Made by a program: the position numbers and the translations under genes | The notes under the pieces: generated by a model | The model's input: only the letters and a program-made list of their open reading frames with translations | What the model was told of the DNA's origin: nothing | Databases searched by the model: none | In this document: piece by piece, positions 16,748-24,141 of the stretch | Layout of the letters: each line of letters begins with the position of its first letter | How positions within the stretch are numbered: the first letter of the stretch is position 1 | Assembly (NCBI RefSeq): GCF_011008945.1 | Contig: NZ_WYCT01000037.1 | Location: forward strand, 1-34,930 | Direction of reading: 5' to 3' | From: Streptomyces harenosi | GTDB taxonomy: Bacteria > Actinomycetota > Actinomycetes > Streptomycetales > Streptomycetaceae | DNA: 34,930 nt

Positions 16748-17191
16748 TCAGCGGCGGGCGGTCTCCGGCTGGTGGGTGGCGAGGGCCCAGATCACGAACA
16801 CGTCGATGGCCATCATGATGATCGACCACAGCGGTTGGTAGGGCAGGAACAGGAACTGCGCGATCAGGCCCAGCGACGCCAGCGCGATGCCGGCGGCCCG
16901 GGCCCAGGCGGCGCCGGTGAGGATGCCGCAGCCGACGGCGGCGGCGATGACCCCGAGGATCAGCAGGATCCAGCCCCAGCCGGTGAGGTTGATCCTGTAG
17001 ACGTAGTCGCCGATGCGGGTGTAGACGTCGTCCTCGGCGATCGCGGCGATGCCCTGGAGGACGGCCAGGATGCCGTTGAGGAGCAGCAGGACGCCGGCGA
17101 AGGCGGCACCGCCGGTGGCCCAGGCACTCTTCGCGGTGGGAGGCGGGGTGTGACCGCCGGACGGCGCTCCCGGGTGGGGCTGTGCGGACAT
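16748..17191 (-). CDS. DUF7144 family four-TM membrane protein
   Basis: 147 residues from ATG 17191 with GGAGGG upstream. A short Pro/Gly-rich N-terminus is followed by four hydrophobic spans (about residues 30-50, 75-95, 98-118 and 122-140). The motif LQGIAAIAEDDVYTRIGDYVYRINLTGWGWILL between spans 1 and 2 is the family hallmark as I know it from Streptomyces, where such genes are common and of unknown function. It appears to be a single-gene unit. Confidence 0.85.
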   Translation of the reverse strand: MSAQPHPGAPSGGHTPPPTAKSAWATGGAAFAGVLLLLNGILAVLQGIAAIAEDDVYTRIGDYVYRINLTGWGWILLILGVIAAAVGCGILTGAAWARAAGIALASLGLIAQFLFLPYQPLWSIIMMAIDVFVIWALATHQPETARR

Positions 17192-17387
17192 GGTCGCCCT
17201 CCGTTCTCCCGTGGCGGGCGGCGTCCGGGCGGCCCGCCGCGCTTGTTTCGACCTTCCGCTTCCCGGCGGCTTCCGGCCACGAGGGCCGGGCCGTTCGGGT
17301 GAGGTGTGCGCGTGCCGGCACGGGGCTGTGGGCGCGAATCGCCGGCGCTGCCGGTCGCCGGACGCGCAGCCGGTGCCGGGCGGCACT
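17192..17387. other. upstream region of the DUF7144 gene
   Basis: No gene that I can support; it separates the DUF7144 start from the sulfatase relic to the right. Confidence 0.3.
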
Positions 17388-17613
17388 TCACTGGGCGGCA
17401 GCCCGCTCCGAGCGGACAGGGGGCGGTACGGCCGGACATGCGGCGCGTGGCCCGGGAACCACGGTGGTGGCGGTCCTGCTCGCCGCCTGCGCGGGCGGCA
17501 GATGGGCGTACAGGTCGCGCTGCCCGGACAGGAAGCGGGCGATCCGCCTGCGGCCCCGGACCGGCCAGTGGTGCGAGGCGAAGGCCCCGTCCGATGCGTC
17601 GGCGAGAGGCCGA
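17388..17613 (-). pseudogene. relic of an alkyl/aryl-sulfatase (MBL-fold, BDS1/SdsA type)
   Basis: On the minus strand, DGAFASHHWPVRG is followed at the right distance by IARFLSGQRDLYAHL. This matches the conserved segment of SdsA-type alkyl sulfatases in which FASHHWP precedes a helix with QRDLYAYLHDQTLR. The reading frame then loses similarity and ends at TGA 17390-17388. No start codon, no upstream catalytic MBL motif (HxHxDH) and no downstream dimerisation/SCP-like domain remain within the window. About 40 codons are recognisable, so this is gene debris. Confidence 0.55.
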
Positions 17614-17869
17614 TCGCCTCGGTTGGGGTGCCGGACGGGGCGGGCCCGGCAGAGTGGAGGACCTGCGAGAGCGGCGTCATCGCGCAGTCATGCGTCGGGG
17701 TCGCGTCGAGGCAGAGGAAGTACGGGGGAATGTCCCTCGCGATGCGGGGCATCTGGAGGTTTGTTCGGCGCGGCCCGGTGGTGAGCCGCGATGCCAGGCG
17801 TCATGAGCACGGCCGGTTCCTCGCGGGGCGGCTGACCGCCATGACGGGCTCGAAGGGAGAGGTATCACC
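17614..17869. other. leader region of the DUF5133 gene, no supported gene
   Basis: Open frames on both strands here do not look coding. The right end carries the GGGAGAGG ribosome site for GTG 17870. Confidence 0.35.
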
Positions 17870-18115
17870 GTGATCCTTCCGGTGGAGAAGGAACTGCGCG
17901 CCGTATTGGCCCGGTTTGCTCAGGCGCGTATCGAACATGACGTGCACCCCACCGGCCGCACCAGCCGGACTCTCGAGGACTCCACGTACACCCTGTGCGT
18001 GATGACCGGAGCCCGCACCGTCGAGCAGGCGCTGCTCAAAGCCGATGCGCTGCTCGAGCAGTACGCCGCGGCGCGTGTCAACGTCGCTCGGAGCGAGGAG
18101 ACGCTCGCCGCATAG
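17870..18115 (+). CDS. DUF5133 domain protein
   Basis: 81 residues from GTG 17870, with GGGAGAGG 7-14 bases upstream. Two helices (EKELRAVLARFAQARIE; TVEQALLKADALLEQYAAA) flank the family core DSTYTLCVMTGARTV. DUF5133 proteins are short, soluble and very common in Streptomyces, often in several copies; their role is not established. Single-gene unit. Confidence 0.85.
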   Translation: MILPVEKELRAVLARFAQARIEHDVHPTGRTSRTLEDSTYTLCVMTGARTVEQALLKADALLEQYAAARVNVARSEETLAA

Positions 18116-18550
18116 GCACGCATTGCCTGTGCCCGCCGTTTCCTGTCCTGGCTCGACCTCTGTGAACCGGGGCGAGGATGTCCACGCCCCGATCGTCTGC
18201 GGACACCTGACCTGGCCGGCCCGGAACCGGCGGCTGCCCGACGGGTAGAGCACCAGCAGACTTCACAAAAGTCGAGCCGGAGCCCAGAACTGCCACTGCC
18301 GTAGAGGAGCTGGTCTTGCAACGCGGCAGGAGCCGGTGCTGTCCAGGAGGCCGTTCGGGCGGTGGCCGCGCCGCTAGCTGCAGGAAGTCGGCTCGTCGGT
18401 AACCGCGCTGCGACGGCGCCTTGCCTTTCGTCGAGCTGCTGCTCGACGACTTGGTCTCGCCGGACCGTGCGCGCTGCTTGTTCACCGTGCGGGTGGTCAG
18501 CTCTTAGAAACCCGTGTCGCGCGCCAGCCCGGCCGCTTTCGGGCACGTTG
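18116..18550. other. 435-base convergent gap with a hairpin
   Basis: Lies between the DUF5133 gene and the end of the isoprenoid operon. A perfect 8-bp stem with TCGT-free loop TGCT (CGTCGAGC/GCTCGACG) at 18429-18448 may end transcription from either side. A minus-strand open frame at 18485-18078 (N-terminus Lys/Ser-rich) has no recognisable motif, and I do not call it. Confidence 0.4.
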
Positions 18551-19714
18551 TCAGGTCGCGAGAGTGGATGCCGGCGGAGTCCAGCGGTGGGTGCGCGGCA
18601 CGCTGCCGGTGATGCCGAAGTCCTTCTTCAGCTGTTCGGGGATGGCGTAGTGCATGACGCGTCCGCGGGTGAGGGAGGACAGCTCGAGAACGGAGGTGAG
18701 GTGGCCGAGGCGGTCCAGGGCCCAGGCAGCGACCGGGGAACGGTCCTCGACGTTTTCCAGGACGCCGAGCAGAGTGGGGACGGCCTTGGCCACGTTGTCC
18801 CAGGCGGTGCGGGGCACATGGAGCCAGTCGGCGCAGGTGTCGCCGATCAGGTAGCGGATGAGGGCCGAGACGATGGGGTCGAAGAACGTGCCGGGGACGA
18901 CTTCCTCGTAGAGGTCGATCAGCTGCCGGGTCAAGTTGACGCCCTCGTCGGACGGGCCCATGTGGCGGAGCATGTAGAGGTCGAGGAAGTGCCGGGCCTC
19001 TTCAAGCGTTTTGGGTACGGCGTCCTGGTCGACACCGAGGATCGCGCCGACCACACGCCAAGCGTAGAAATAGGCTTCGGCGCCTTCGTTGGACATGTGG
19101 ATGTTCAGTCGGTGCAGGCTGTCCAGGACGAGCAGGGAAAAGAACATCTGGCCACCGATCATGTCCTCCTGGCAGATCGGCACGCCCAACGTCTCGGTGT
19201 CCCACTGGTCTTCCCGTTTCAAGTGGTGGCGGATGGAGGCGTGCAGCAGGCGCACCTTCTGCGCGGAGGGGATGAAGCGGCTGCCGGCTTCGAAGGCGTC
19301 GGGCTGCATGAGGTAGACGGTGAACTGGCCGGTCTCCGCCATGCGCTTGGAAGGGTAGTTCAGCCCGTGCGTGGCTGACAGCAGCTTGGCCACGTGCGGG
19401 ACGACGTAGCAGGCGGGCATGGAGGCGAACGACAGCGCGGTGGAGATGTGCACGTTGTTGTCGATGAAGAACAGCCGCGCCTTTTCCATTTCCGCCCAGT
19501 CCACCCAGGCGGGAGGCACGCTGGTCTTCTGCAGGTATTCGCGCGCGACGTCCGGCAGCCCCTCGGGCAGTGGCGCGCCAGCGGTGGACACGTAGCGCAT
19601 CAAGGTGTTGAACTTGCCTACCTCTCCTCGCTCGAAGAGGGTGGCGACGACGGCGTCGGCGAGGTCGTCGCCGGATTGGCGCAGGGCGTCCATCGAGGCT
19701 TCGGTGTAGGTCAT
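18551..19714 (-). CDS. MpaB/latex-clearing-type oxygenase (DUF2236)
   Basis: 387 residues; ATG 19714 has AAAGGA ten bases upstream. The whole length fits the DUF2236 family: GKFNTLMRYVSTAGAPLPEGLP (33-54), the helical block around FIDNNVHISTALSFASMPACYV, VRLLHASIRHHLKRE (the Arg/His helix that supplies heme-pocket residues in latex-clearing protein Lcp), and LGVPICQEDMIGG. Lcp cleaves polyisoprene and MpaB cleaves a farnesyl chain, both oxidatively. It is last in a minus-strand operon, 55 bases after a polyprenyl synthase, so an isoprenoid chain is the natural guess for the substrate. No signal peptide is evident, so it is probably intracellular, unlike secreted Lcp. Confidence 0.85.
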   Translation of the reverse strand: MTYTEASMDALRQSGDDLADAVVATLFERGEVGKFNTLMRYVSTAGAPLPEGLPDVAREYLQKTSVPPAWVDWAEMEKARLFFIDNNVHISTALSFASMPACYVVPHVAKLLSATHGLNYPSKRMAETGQFTVYLMQPDAFEAGSRFIPSAQKVRLLHASIRHHLKREDQWDTETLGVPICQEDMIGGQMFFSLLVLDSLHRLNIHMSNEGAEAYFYAWRVVGAILGVDQDAVPKTLEEARHFLDLYMLRHMGPSDEGVNLTRQLIDLYEEVVPGTFFDPIVSALIRYLIGDTCADWLHVPRTAWDNVAKAVPTLLGVLENVEDRSPVAAWALDRLGHLTSVLELSSLTRGRVMHYAIPEQLKKDFGITGSVPRTHRWTPPASTLAT

Positions 19715-19769
19715 GACAGAGCGGTCCTTTCGGCCGGCCGCACAGCTTGCGCTGGTAGCCGTTCCTGGG

Positions 19770-20822
19770 TCAGTGGCGACGGTCAGTGGCGGATCCCGCG
19801 AGGGCTGTCAAGGCCTGCCGCGCTGAGTGAGGAAGGTCGAGTTCGTCGAGATGACGGATGGCTTCCTGGACACGCGCATGGATCATTTTTTCGACCTGCT
19901 CCGGTGCCTTCACTGCCACCATCAGCTCGCGCACGTCATGCAGGTGCTCTTCGGTGAGGTCCCGGCGTCCCAGCACACCGGCCAGACGCTCTCGCTGTGC
20001 GGGAAGGGCAGCCTGCCAGGTCTTGGCCAACAGGGCGGTGGGCCGGTGGCCGCGGATGTCGTCCAGGCTGGCCTTGCCCGTGTGACCAGGTTCGCCGAAG
20101 AGGCCCAGTAGATCGTCACGCAGCTGAAACGCCTCCCCCAGCAGCAGCCCGTAGGCAGACAGGCCGTCCCTCAGCCCGGGGGAAGCGCCACCGAGCAGGC
20201 CGCCGATGAGCAGCGGCTGCTCGACGGTGTACTTCGCGGTCTTGTAGCGCACGACCTTCATGGACACGTCCATGTCCGGGCTCGTCCCGGTGCTCAGGAT
20301 CTCCAGACATTCACCGGCGATGAGCTCACGAGCGAGTTCCGCCCACATCGGTCTGGCCCGGGCCAGGTAGGCGGCGGGCAAGCCACTGGTCGCGAACAAC
20401 TGACCCGCCAGCGCCATCAGGTGATCGCCGACCAGCATCGCCAGGGAGCGGGCAGCAGCCCGGCTCTTCAGTCGCCCGGCCAAAGGAGCCTGCAAGGCGA
20501 TGTGAACGGTTGGAAGGTTATGACGCAGTGGGCTGTCGTCGATGATGTCGTCGTGGACAACAGCCGCCGCATGGACCAATTCCATGGAGGCTGCCGCGCG
20601 GACCAGGGCATCGCTGTCGGGCTGGCCGGCCGCGCGCCATCCCCAGTAGCAGAAAGCCGCTCGCAACCGTTTGCCATGCCCGGCAGCCACCTGCAGCTGC
20701 TCCGCCACCGGATTCAGCACCTCGTCGATCGCGAGAAGCTGCCTGGCCTCCTCCGCCAGGAAGTCAGCCAGCAGAACATCGACGCGTGCTTTGAATTCGA
20801 CCGCATCCCAGCGCTCAGACAT
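19770..20822 (-). CDS. polyprenyl (GGPP-type) diphosphate synthase
   Basis: 350 residues from ATG 20822, whose first bases overlap the stop of the preceding gene (ATGTCTGA), implying coupling; a longer in-frame start at 20897 is less likely. Motifs of trans-prenyltransferases appear in order: GKRLR (50-54), the first Asp-rich motif VHDDIIDDSPLRHN with DDIID at 91-95, GD near 132, KYTVEQPLLIGGLL, and the second motif FQLRDDLLGLFGEPGHTGK, where DDLLG replaces DDxxD as in many actinobacterial GGPP synthases. It condenses isopentenyl diphosphate with allylic diphosphates using Mg2+. Product length cannot be read with certainty. It supplies a likely substrate precursor for the downstream MpaB-type oxygenase. 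Confidence 0.9.
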   Translation of the reverse strand: MSERWDAVEFKARVDVLLADFLAEEARQLLAIDEVLNPVAEQLQVAAGHGKRLRAAFCYWGWRAAGQPDSDALVRAAASMELVHAAAVVHDDIIDDSPLRHNLPTVHIALQAPLAGRLKSRAAARSLAMLVGDHLMALAGQLFATSGLPAAYLARARPMWAELARELIAGECLEILSTGTSPDMDVSMKVVRYKTAKYTVEQPLLIGGLLGGASPGLRDGLSAYGLLLGEAFQLRDDLLGLFGEPGHTGKASLDDIRGHRPTALLAKTWQAALPAQRERLAGVLGRRDLTEEHLHDVRELMVAVKAPEQVEKMIHARVQEAIRHLDELDLPHSARQALTALAGSATDRRH

Positions 20823-21099
20823 CGCCACCAGATGCCGCCTGCCGGGAAAGAACGTGCTGAGCGAGCACCTCCAGGTGCGGGACGGGCGCGGCGGCATAGC
20901 GGTCCAGCACGAGACGGCCCCGGGACATCAGATCCTGCTGGGCATCTTGCGCCAGTTCACGCCCGTCGGAACGGCGCAGCATCCCCTGCACCGTCCCGAC
21001 GGCAGAGCTCACGGCGCTCACCGCAAGATCCGCCAGACCCGCCACAAGCAAAACCGCCTGCTCGTCCAGGCGTGATCCGCTCCGCGCTGCGTCTGCCAT
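20815..21099 (-). CDS. small helical protein coupled to polyprenyl synthase
   Basis: 94 residues from ATG 21099, with AGGGGG eight bases upstream; upstream in-frame starts lack one. An Ala/Val/Leu-rich helix (QAVLLVAGLADLAVSAVSSAVGTVQGML) is followed by a charged helical stretch (GRELAQDAQQDLMSRGRLVLDRY). Not a classical membrane span. The stop overlaps the start of the prenyl synthase gene, which suggests a functional or regulatory link. Family not named with certainty. Confidence 0.75.
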   Translation of the reverse strand: MADAARSGSRLDEQAVLLVAGLADLAVSAVSSAVGTVQGMLRRSDGRELAQDAQQDLMSRGRLVLDRYAAAPVPHLEVLAQHVLSRQAASGGDV

Positions 21100-21212
21100 G
21101 ATGCCGACCCCCTGCATTGTCGTTCGCGCGCAGTAGCCGCTGACTCGCAACCCTGCTGGTCTGAGCATGACTACACGATCCGCTTTTCACACCCTCATAA
21201 CCCCATCGAGTG

Positions 21213-21229
21213 ACAATTGGAACAATTGT
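21213..21229. promoter_or_regulatory. operator-like palindrome upstream of the isoprenoid operon
   Basis: ACAATTG-GAA-CAATTGT, perfect 7-bp arms, in a locally AT-rich stretch 115-130 bases upstream of the operon's first start. This is the size and symmetry of a dimeric repressor site, with no matching regulator adjacent. Confidence 0.45.
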
Positions 21230-21260
21230 GCGGTAGTCGCGGCACGGCCCGGCCGTGTGA

Positions 21261-21614
21261 TCAGTTGTCCAGGCTCAGCCGGATCTCTGCCGACCTGGTC
21301 CTGGCGAAGGTGTAGTCGAAGTGCTCCACGACACCCCAGCCGCTGGCGAACACGCTGCGGGAGGCGCCGTTGCCCGCATAAATGTGGAGTACGGCGAAGT
21401 CGCCTTCAGCGCGGGTGTCCTTGACCCAGCCGTAGACACGGAGCTTCCCGCCGTTGCAGGCCAGACGGTACTCCGCCTTGGCGCCCTGAATGTTGGTGAC
21501 CCTGTAATGCGGGCAGGTGGCCGCGCTTGCGCTGGGGGCGACGGCGAGAAGGACGCCTGAGGCGGCAAGGAGCAGGGAACTCGTGACGGCGAGGGCGCGG
21601 CGTGGACGCGGCAA
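21261..21614 (-). CDS. small secreted protein
   Basis: 117 residues from TTG 21614, chosen because AAAGGA lies exactly seven bases upstream; the frame stays open to 21935 but has no signal or ribosome site. Signal peptide MPRPRRALAVTSSLLLAASGVLLAVAPSASA, then ATCPHYRV... A mature domain of about 85 residues has two cysteines (likely one disulfide) and beta-rich composition (GGKLRVYGWVKD, DFAVLHIYAGNG, AEIRLSLDN). Many Streptomyces secrete small proteins like this; function unknown. Confidence 0.7.
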   Translation of the reverse strand: MPRPRRALAVTSSLLLAASGVLLAVAPSASAATCPHYRVTNIQGAKAEYRLACNGGKLRVYGWVKDTRAEGDFAVLHIYAGNGASRSVFASGWGVVEHFDYTFARTRSAEIRLSLDN

Positions 21615-21628
21615 GGGAGGGTCCTTTG

Positions 21629-21727
21629 CTGAAATCCCCACGGGTCGCTGGCGGCGGCGTCCAGGATGTCCCACACCATGTCTTCGACATGCTCGGGCAG
21701 GGCAGCGAGGGCCTTCGCGGCCGGTGC
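21629..21727 (-). pseudogene. short fragment resembling the N-terminus of a RelE-like toxin
   Basis: About 30 codons reading ALAALPEHVEDMVWDILDAA then DPWGF, a pattern typical of small Streptomyces toxin-like proteins (LPxxxxxMVxDVLDxAxxDPWGW). There is no start and no C-terminal core; it stops making sense right where the ribosome site of the small secreted gene begins, suggesting a deletion junction near 21629. Confidence 0.35.
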
Positions 21728-21939
21728 CTATGTGACAACTACCGTGCTTCGGCTCAGCGGGAGCCAGACCCGGGCGGCGTGCGCGTCGCGGACCCGGGCG
21801 GCGTGCACCGCCACGGAGCGCCGGACGTCGTCCATCGCCTCGCGCAGCCCGGCCTTCATCTCCCGGGCGCGGGCCGCAGTGAGCGGTGTCCCCGCGCCGG
21901 TTCGGCGTCGTGCCCCGGATCCTCGTTGTGCTCACTCAC
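21728..21939 (-). pseudogene. relic of a small helical actinobacterial protein, frameshifted and truncated
   Basis: Starts as VSEHNEDPGHDAEPAR at GTG 21939, then needs one extra base in a G4 run near 21892 to continue as TAAREMKAGLREAM-like sequence (AREMKAGLREAMDDVRRSVAV, AARVRDAHAARVWLPL) before hitting TAG 21730-21728. The latter segment resembles small proteins I associate with Streptomyces integrated elements, where WLPLG continues into a SWEAYA-type helix that is missing here. Confidence 0.4.
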
Positions 21940-22222
21940 GGCTCCGGCGTCCCGCAGATCGGCGGGCGGAATGAGGCAGACCCCCTCTCAGCGCCTTTCG
22001 CTTCTGGAACTGACTCCTGGCCAGCAGGCAGCTTCGCCGCCCACCCCTTCAGCAGCCGCTGGTACGCCTCCAGGCGCGGTGACGCGGCCGGCCGTACGTC
22101 ACCTGGCACGTGCCCACCCCCGAGGAACTCGCCCGCCGCGAGTAGCCGGCCCGGCTTCCTGGCCTTCCCGGCGATCGGGGTGCGGCCGCATGGCCCGAGG
22201 CTCGGTCGGTGACGGTCGCTCC
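21940..22222. other. gene debris, no intact gene
   Basis: Contains a plus-strand open tail reading YVTWHVPTPEELARRE then TAG near 22145, just after an in-frame stop. It looks like the broken C-terminus of an unrecognised protein. Confidence 0.3.
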
Positions 22223-23158
22223 CTACGCGTCCGGGCCGGACACTTTCTGACCTGCGGTGTCAGGGCCGCTTTTCCGTTTCGTGTACCTCTCCGCGGCCAT
22301 GCCCTCCGTGACGCTCAGCTCCTGGGTCCCTACGACAGACAGCAGTTCCAGCTGCTCGGCTCCCGGGCTTCCGGGCGGGGCGGTGAACCACAGCAGGCGT
22401 TGCCGTCCGTCCTCGCTGAGGAGGTTGTAGCAGTCGAGTTCGATGACGCCGAGCATGGGGTGGACGATCCTCTTGTGGTCCATGCGGCGCACCGCGACGT
22501 CATGGGTGTCCCAGAGGGCTGCGAACTCCTGGCTGCGGCGGCGTAGCGCGGCGACCATCTTCGTGGCCTCCGCGTCCCGGCCGCGCCGGGCGGCCGCCGC
22601 TTGGAGGTCGGCCACGAACACCCGGGAGTGGTGCGGGTGGTCCTCGGGCGGGTAGATCTCGCGCGCCTGTGGGTCGGTGAACCAGCGGTACACGAAGCTC
22701 GCCGACGGGCCGCGGTGTGCCGGGGACTCGCCGAGCAGGGCCAGGGCCAGGTCGTTCTCCACCAGGGTTTCGTGCAGGTCGGTGATGACGCGCGCGGGGG
22801 TGTTGGACAGCCGGTCCAGGAGTCCGAGTAGCGCGGGCTGCACGTGTGCCGAGGGTCCGTGTACTGACGGGGGGACCGGCCGTTCGGCCAGGTGGAACAG
22901 GTGGTCGCGCTCGTCGCCGTTCAGGCGCAGGGCCCGGGCGAGGGCGGCCAGGGTCTGGGTTGAGGGCTGCACCCCGTTCTTTGCGCTGCCGCGTTCCAGC
23001 TCGGTGTAGTAGTCGGCTGACAGTCCTGCCAGCTGGGCGACTTCCTCGCGGCGCAGCCCGGGGACGCGCCGGCGCGGGCCTTGGGGGAGACCGACCTCGG
23101 CGGGGCGGATGCGGTCGCGGCGTGTCCTGAGGAAGGCGCCGAGTTCTGGAAGGTTCAC
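22223..23158 (-). CDS. XRE-family regulator with MmyB ligand-binding domain
   Basis: 311 residues from GTG 23158 (MNLPELGAFLRTRRDRI). GGAGGG sits unusually close, but the protein's family normally begins here. Residues 5-70 form a helix-turn-helix (RREEVAQLAGLSADYYTELERG). Residues about 100-275 form the MmyB-like domain (ARVITDLHETLVENDLALALLG, NFxYRWF-like SFVYRWFTDPQARE, SQEFAALWDTHDVAVRRMDHKRIVHPMLG), a PAS-like pocket that binds fatty-acid-like ligands in characterised relatives. It is divergent from the SDR-SDR-tautomerase genes, the usual neighbours of this regulator in Streptomyces, so it likely controls them and itself. Confidence 0.9.
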   Translation of the reverse strand: MNLPELGAFLRTRRDRIRPAEVGLPQGPRRRVPGLRREEVAQLAGLSADYYTELERGSAKNGVQPSTQTLAALARALRLNGDERDHLFHLAERPVPPSVHGPSAHVQPALLGLLDRLSNTPARVITDLHETLVENDLALALLGESPAHRGPSASFVYRWFTDPQAREIYPPEDHPHHSRVFVADLQAAAARRGRDAEATKMVAALRRRSQEFAALWDTHDVAVRRMDHKRIVHPMLGVIELDCYNLLSEDGRQRLLWFTAPPGSPGAEQLELLSVVGTQELSVTEGMAAERYTKRKSGPDTAGQKVSGPDA

Positions 23159-23190
23159 CCCTCCATGGTCGCTCGTACGCCAGAGAGCAG

Positions 23191-23233
23191 CCAGGGGGTG
23201 GCATCCCCTGGGTAAACGCAGCCCTGGCCAGGG
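23191..23233. promoter_or_regulatory. two palindromes between regulator and SDR operon
   Basis: CCAGGGG-7 bases-CCCCTGG (23191-23211) and the perfect 12-mer CCCTGGCCAGGG (23222-23233) share the CCCTGG/CCAGGG core and lie between the divergent starts at 23158 and 23317. They are plausible binding sites for the adjacent XRE/MmyB regulator. Confidence 0.5.
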
Positions 23234-23316
23234 AGGGGTGACCGGCCGATCGTGGAGGACGCAGCAGGGCAACGGCAAGGCCGCGGCCCGACCGATATCC
23301 ACCACAGGAGTCAGCT

Positions 23317-24099
23317 ATGCCCATCCCCACTGCCCTCGACGGGACCGCTGCCTCGGCCCAGCCCTCCGCCTCACCCCGTGTCGCGATCGTCACCGGCGGC
23401 TCTCGTGGCATCGGCCGCCGGACCGTCGGCCGGCTGGCCGCCGACGGGTACGCCGTCGTGGTCGGCTATGCCGGTAACAAGGACGAGGCCGAGGCAGCCG
23501 TGAAGGAGTCCGTCACCGACGGCGGTCGGGTGATCGCAGTACGCGCAGACGTCGCCGACGAACACGCAGTCGCGGCCTTGTTCGACGCGGCCGAAGAGGA
23601 GTTCGGTGGCGTCGACGTCGTCGTGCACGCGGCCGGACGGATGCACCTGGCTCCGATCGCCGAGCTGGACCTGGCCGCGCTGGACGACCTGCACCGCACC
23701 AACGTCCGCGGCGCGTTCGTCGTCGTCCAGCAGGCCGCCCGTCGTGTGCGCCCCGGCGGCGCGATCGTGATGTTCTCCACGTCCGTGGTGGGGCTGGCCT
23801 TCCCGGGCTACGGCGCGTACGCCGCCAGCAAGGGCGCGGTCGAGGCGCTGACGCTGATCCTGGCCCGGGAGCTGCGGGGCCGGGACGTCACCGCCAACAC
23901 CGTCGCGCCCGGCCCCACGGCCACCGCCCTGTTCCTGGACGGCAAGGACGAGGAGACCATCGCCCGCCTGGCCGCCCAGCCCCCGCTGGAGCGCCTCGGA
24001 ACCCCGGCCGACATCAGCGAGGTCGTCGCGTTCCTGGCTTCCCCGGCCGGCCACTGGATCAACGGACAGGTGATCCGCGCCAACGGCGGAATCATCTGA
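23317..24099 (+). CDS. SDR family oxidoreductase
   Basis: 260 residues; ATG 23317 has AGGAG six bases upstream. Classical short-chain dehydrogenase: cofactor motif TGGSRGIG (26-33), VVVHAAG for NNAG, catalytic Ser in MFSTSVVG, YAASK (Tyr-x3-Lys), PG after the active site, and C-terminus HWINGQVIRANGG. Length and motifs are complete. NADP(H)-type binding is suggested by the Arg near the glycine motif. Substrate unknown; first gene of a three-gene unit divergent from the XRE/MmyB regulator. Confidence 0.92.
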   Translation: MPIPTALDGTAASAQPSASPRVAIVTGGSRGIGRRTVGRLAADGYAVVVGYAGNKDEAEAAVKESVTDGGRVIAVRADVADEHAVAALFDAAEEEFGGVDVVVHAAGRMHLAPIAELDLAALDDLHRTNVRGAFVVVQQAARRVRPGGAIVMFSTSVVGLAFPGYGAYAASKGAVEALTLILARELRGRDVTANTVAPGPTATALFLDGKDEETIARLAAQPPLERLGTPADISEVVAFLASPAGHWINGQVIRANGGII

Positions 24100-24141
24100 A
24101 CCGCCCGCAGTCACCCGTGCAGATCAACGAAGGGCCCTGTC

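Noticed and set aside
17190..17873. 227-codon plus-strand frame before DUF5133
   Set aside because: Overlaps the sulfatase relic on the other strand and the DUF5133 start; Arg/Gly-rich without motif.
18078..18485. Minus-strand frame beginning MNKQRARSGETKSSSSSS
   Set aside because: Low-complexity start, poor codon bias, no family recognised and no ribosome site; left as intergenic.
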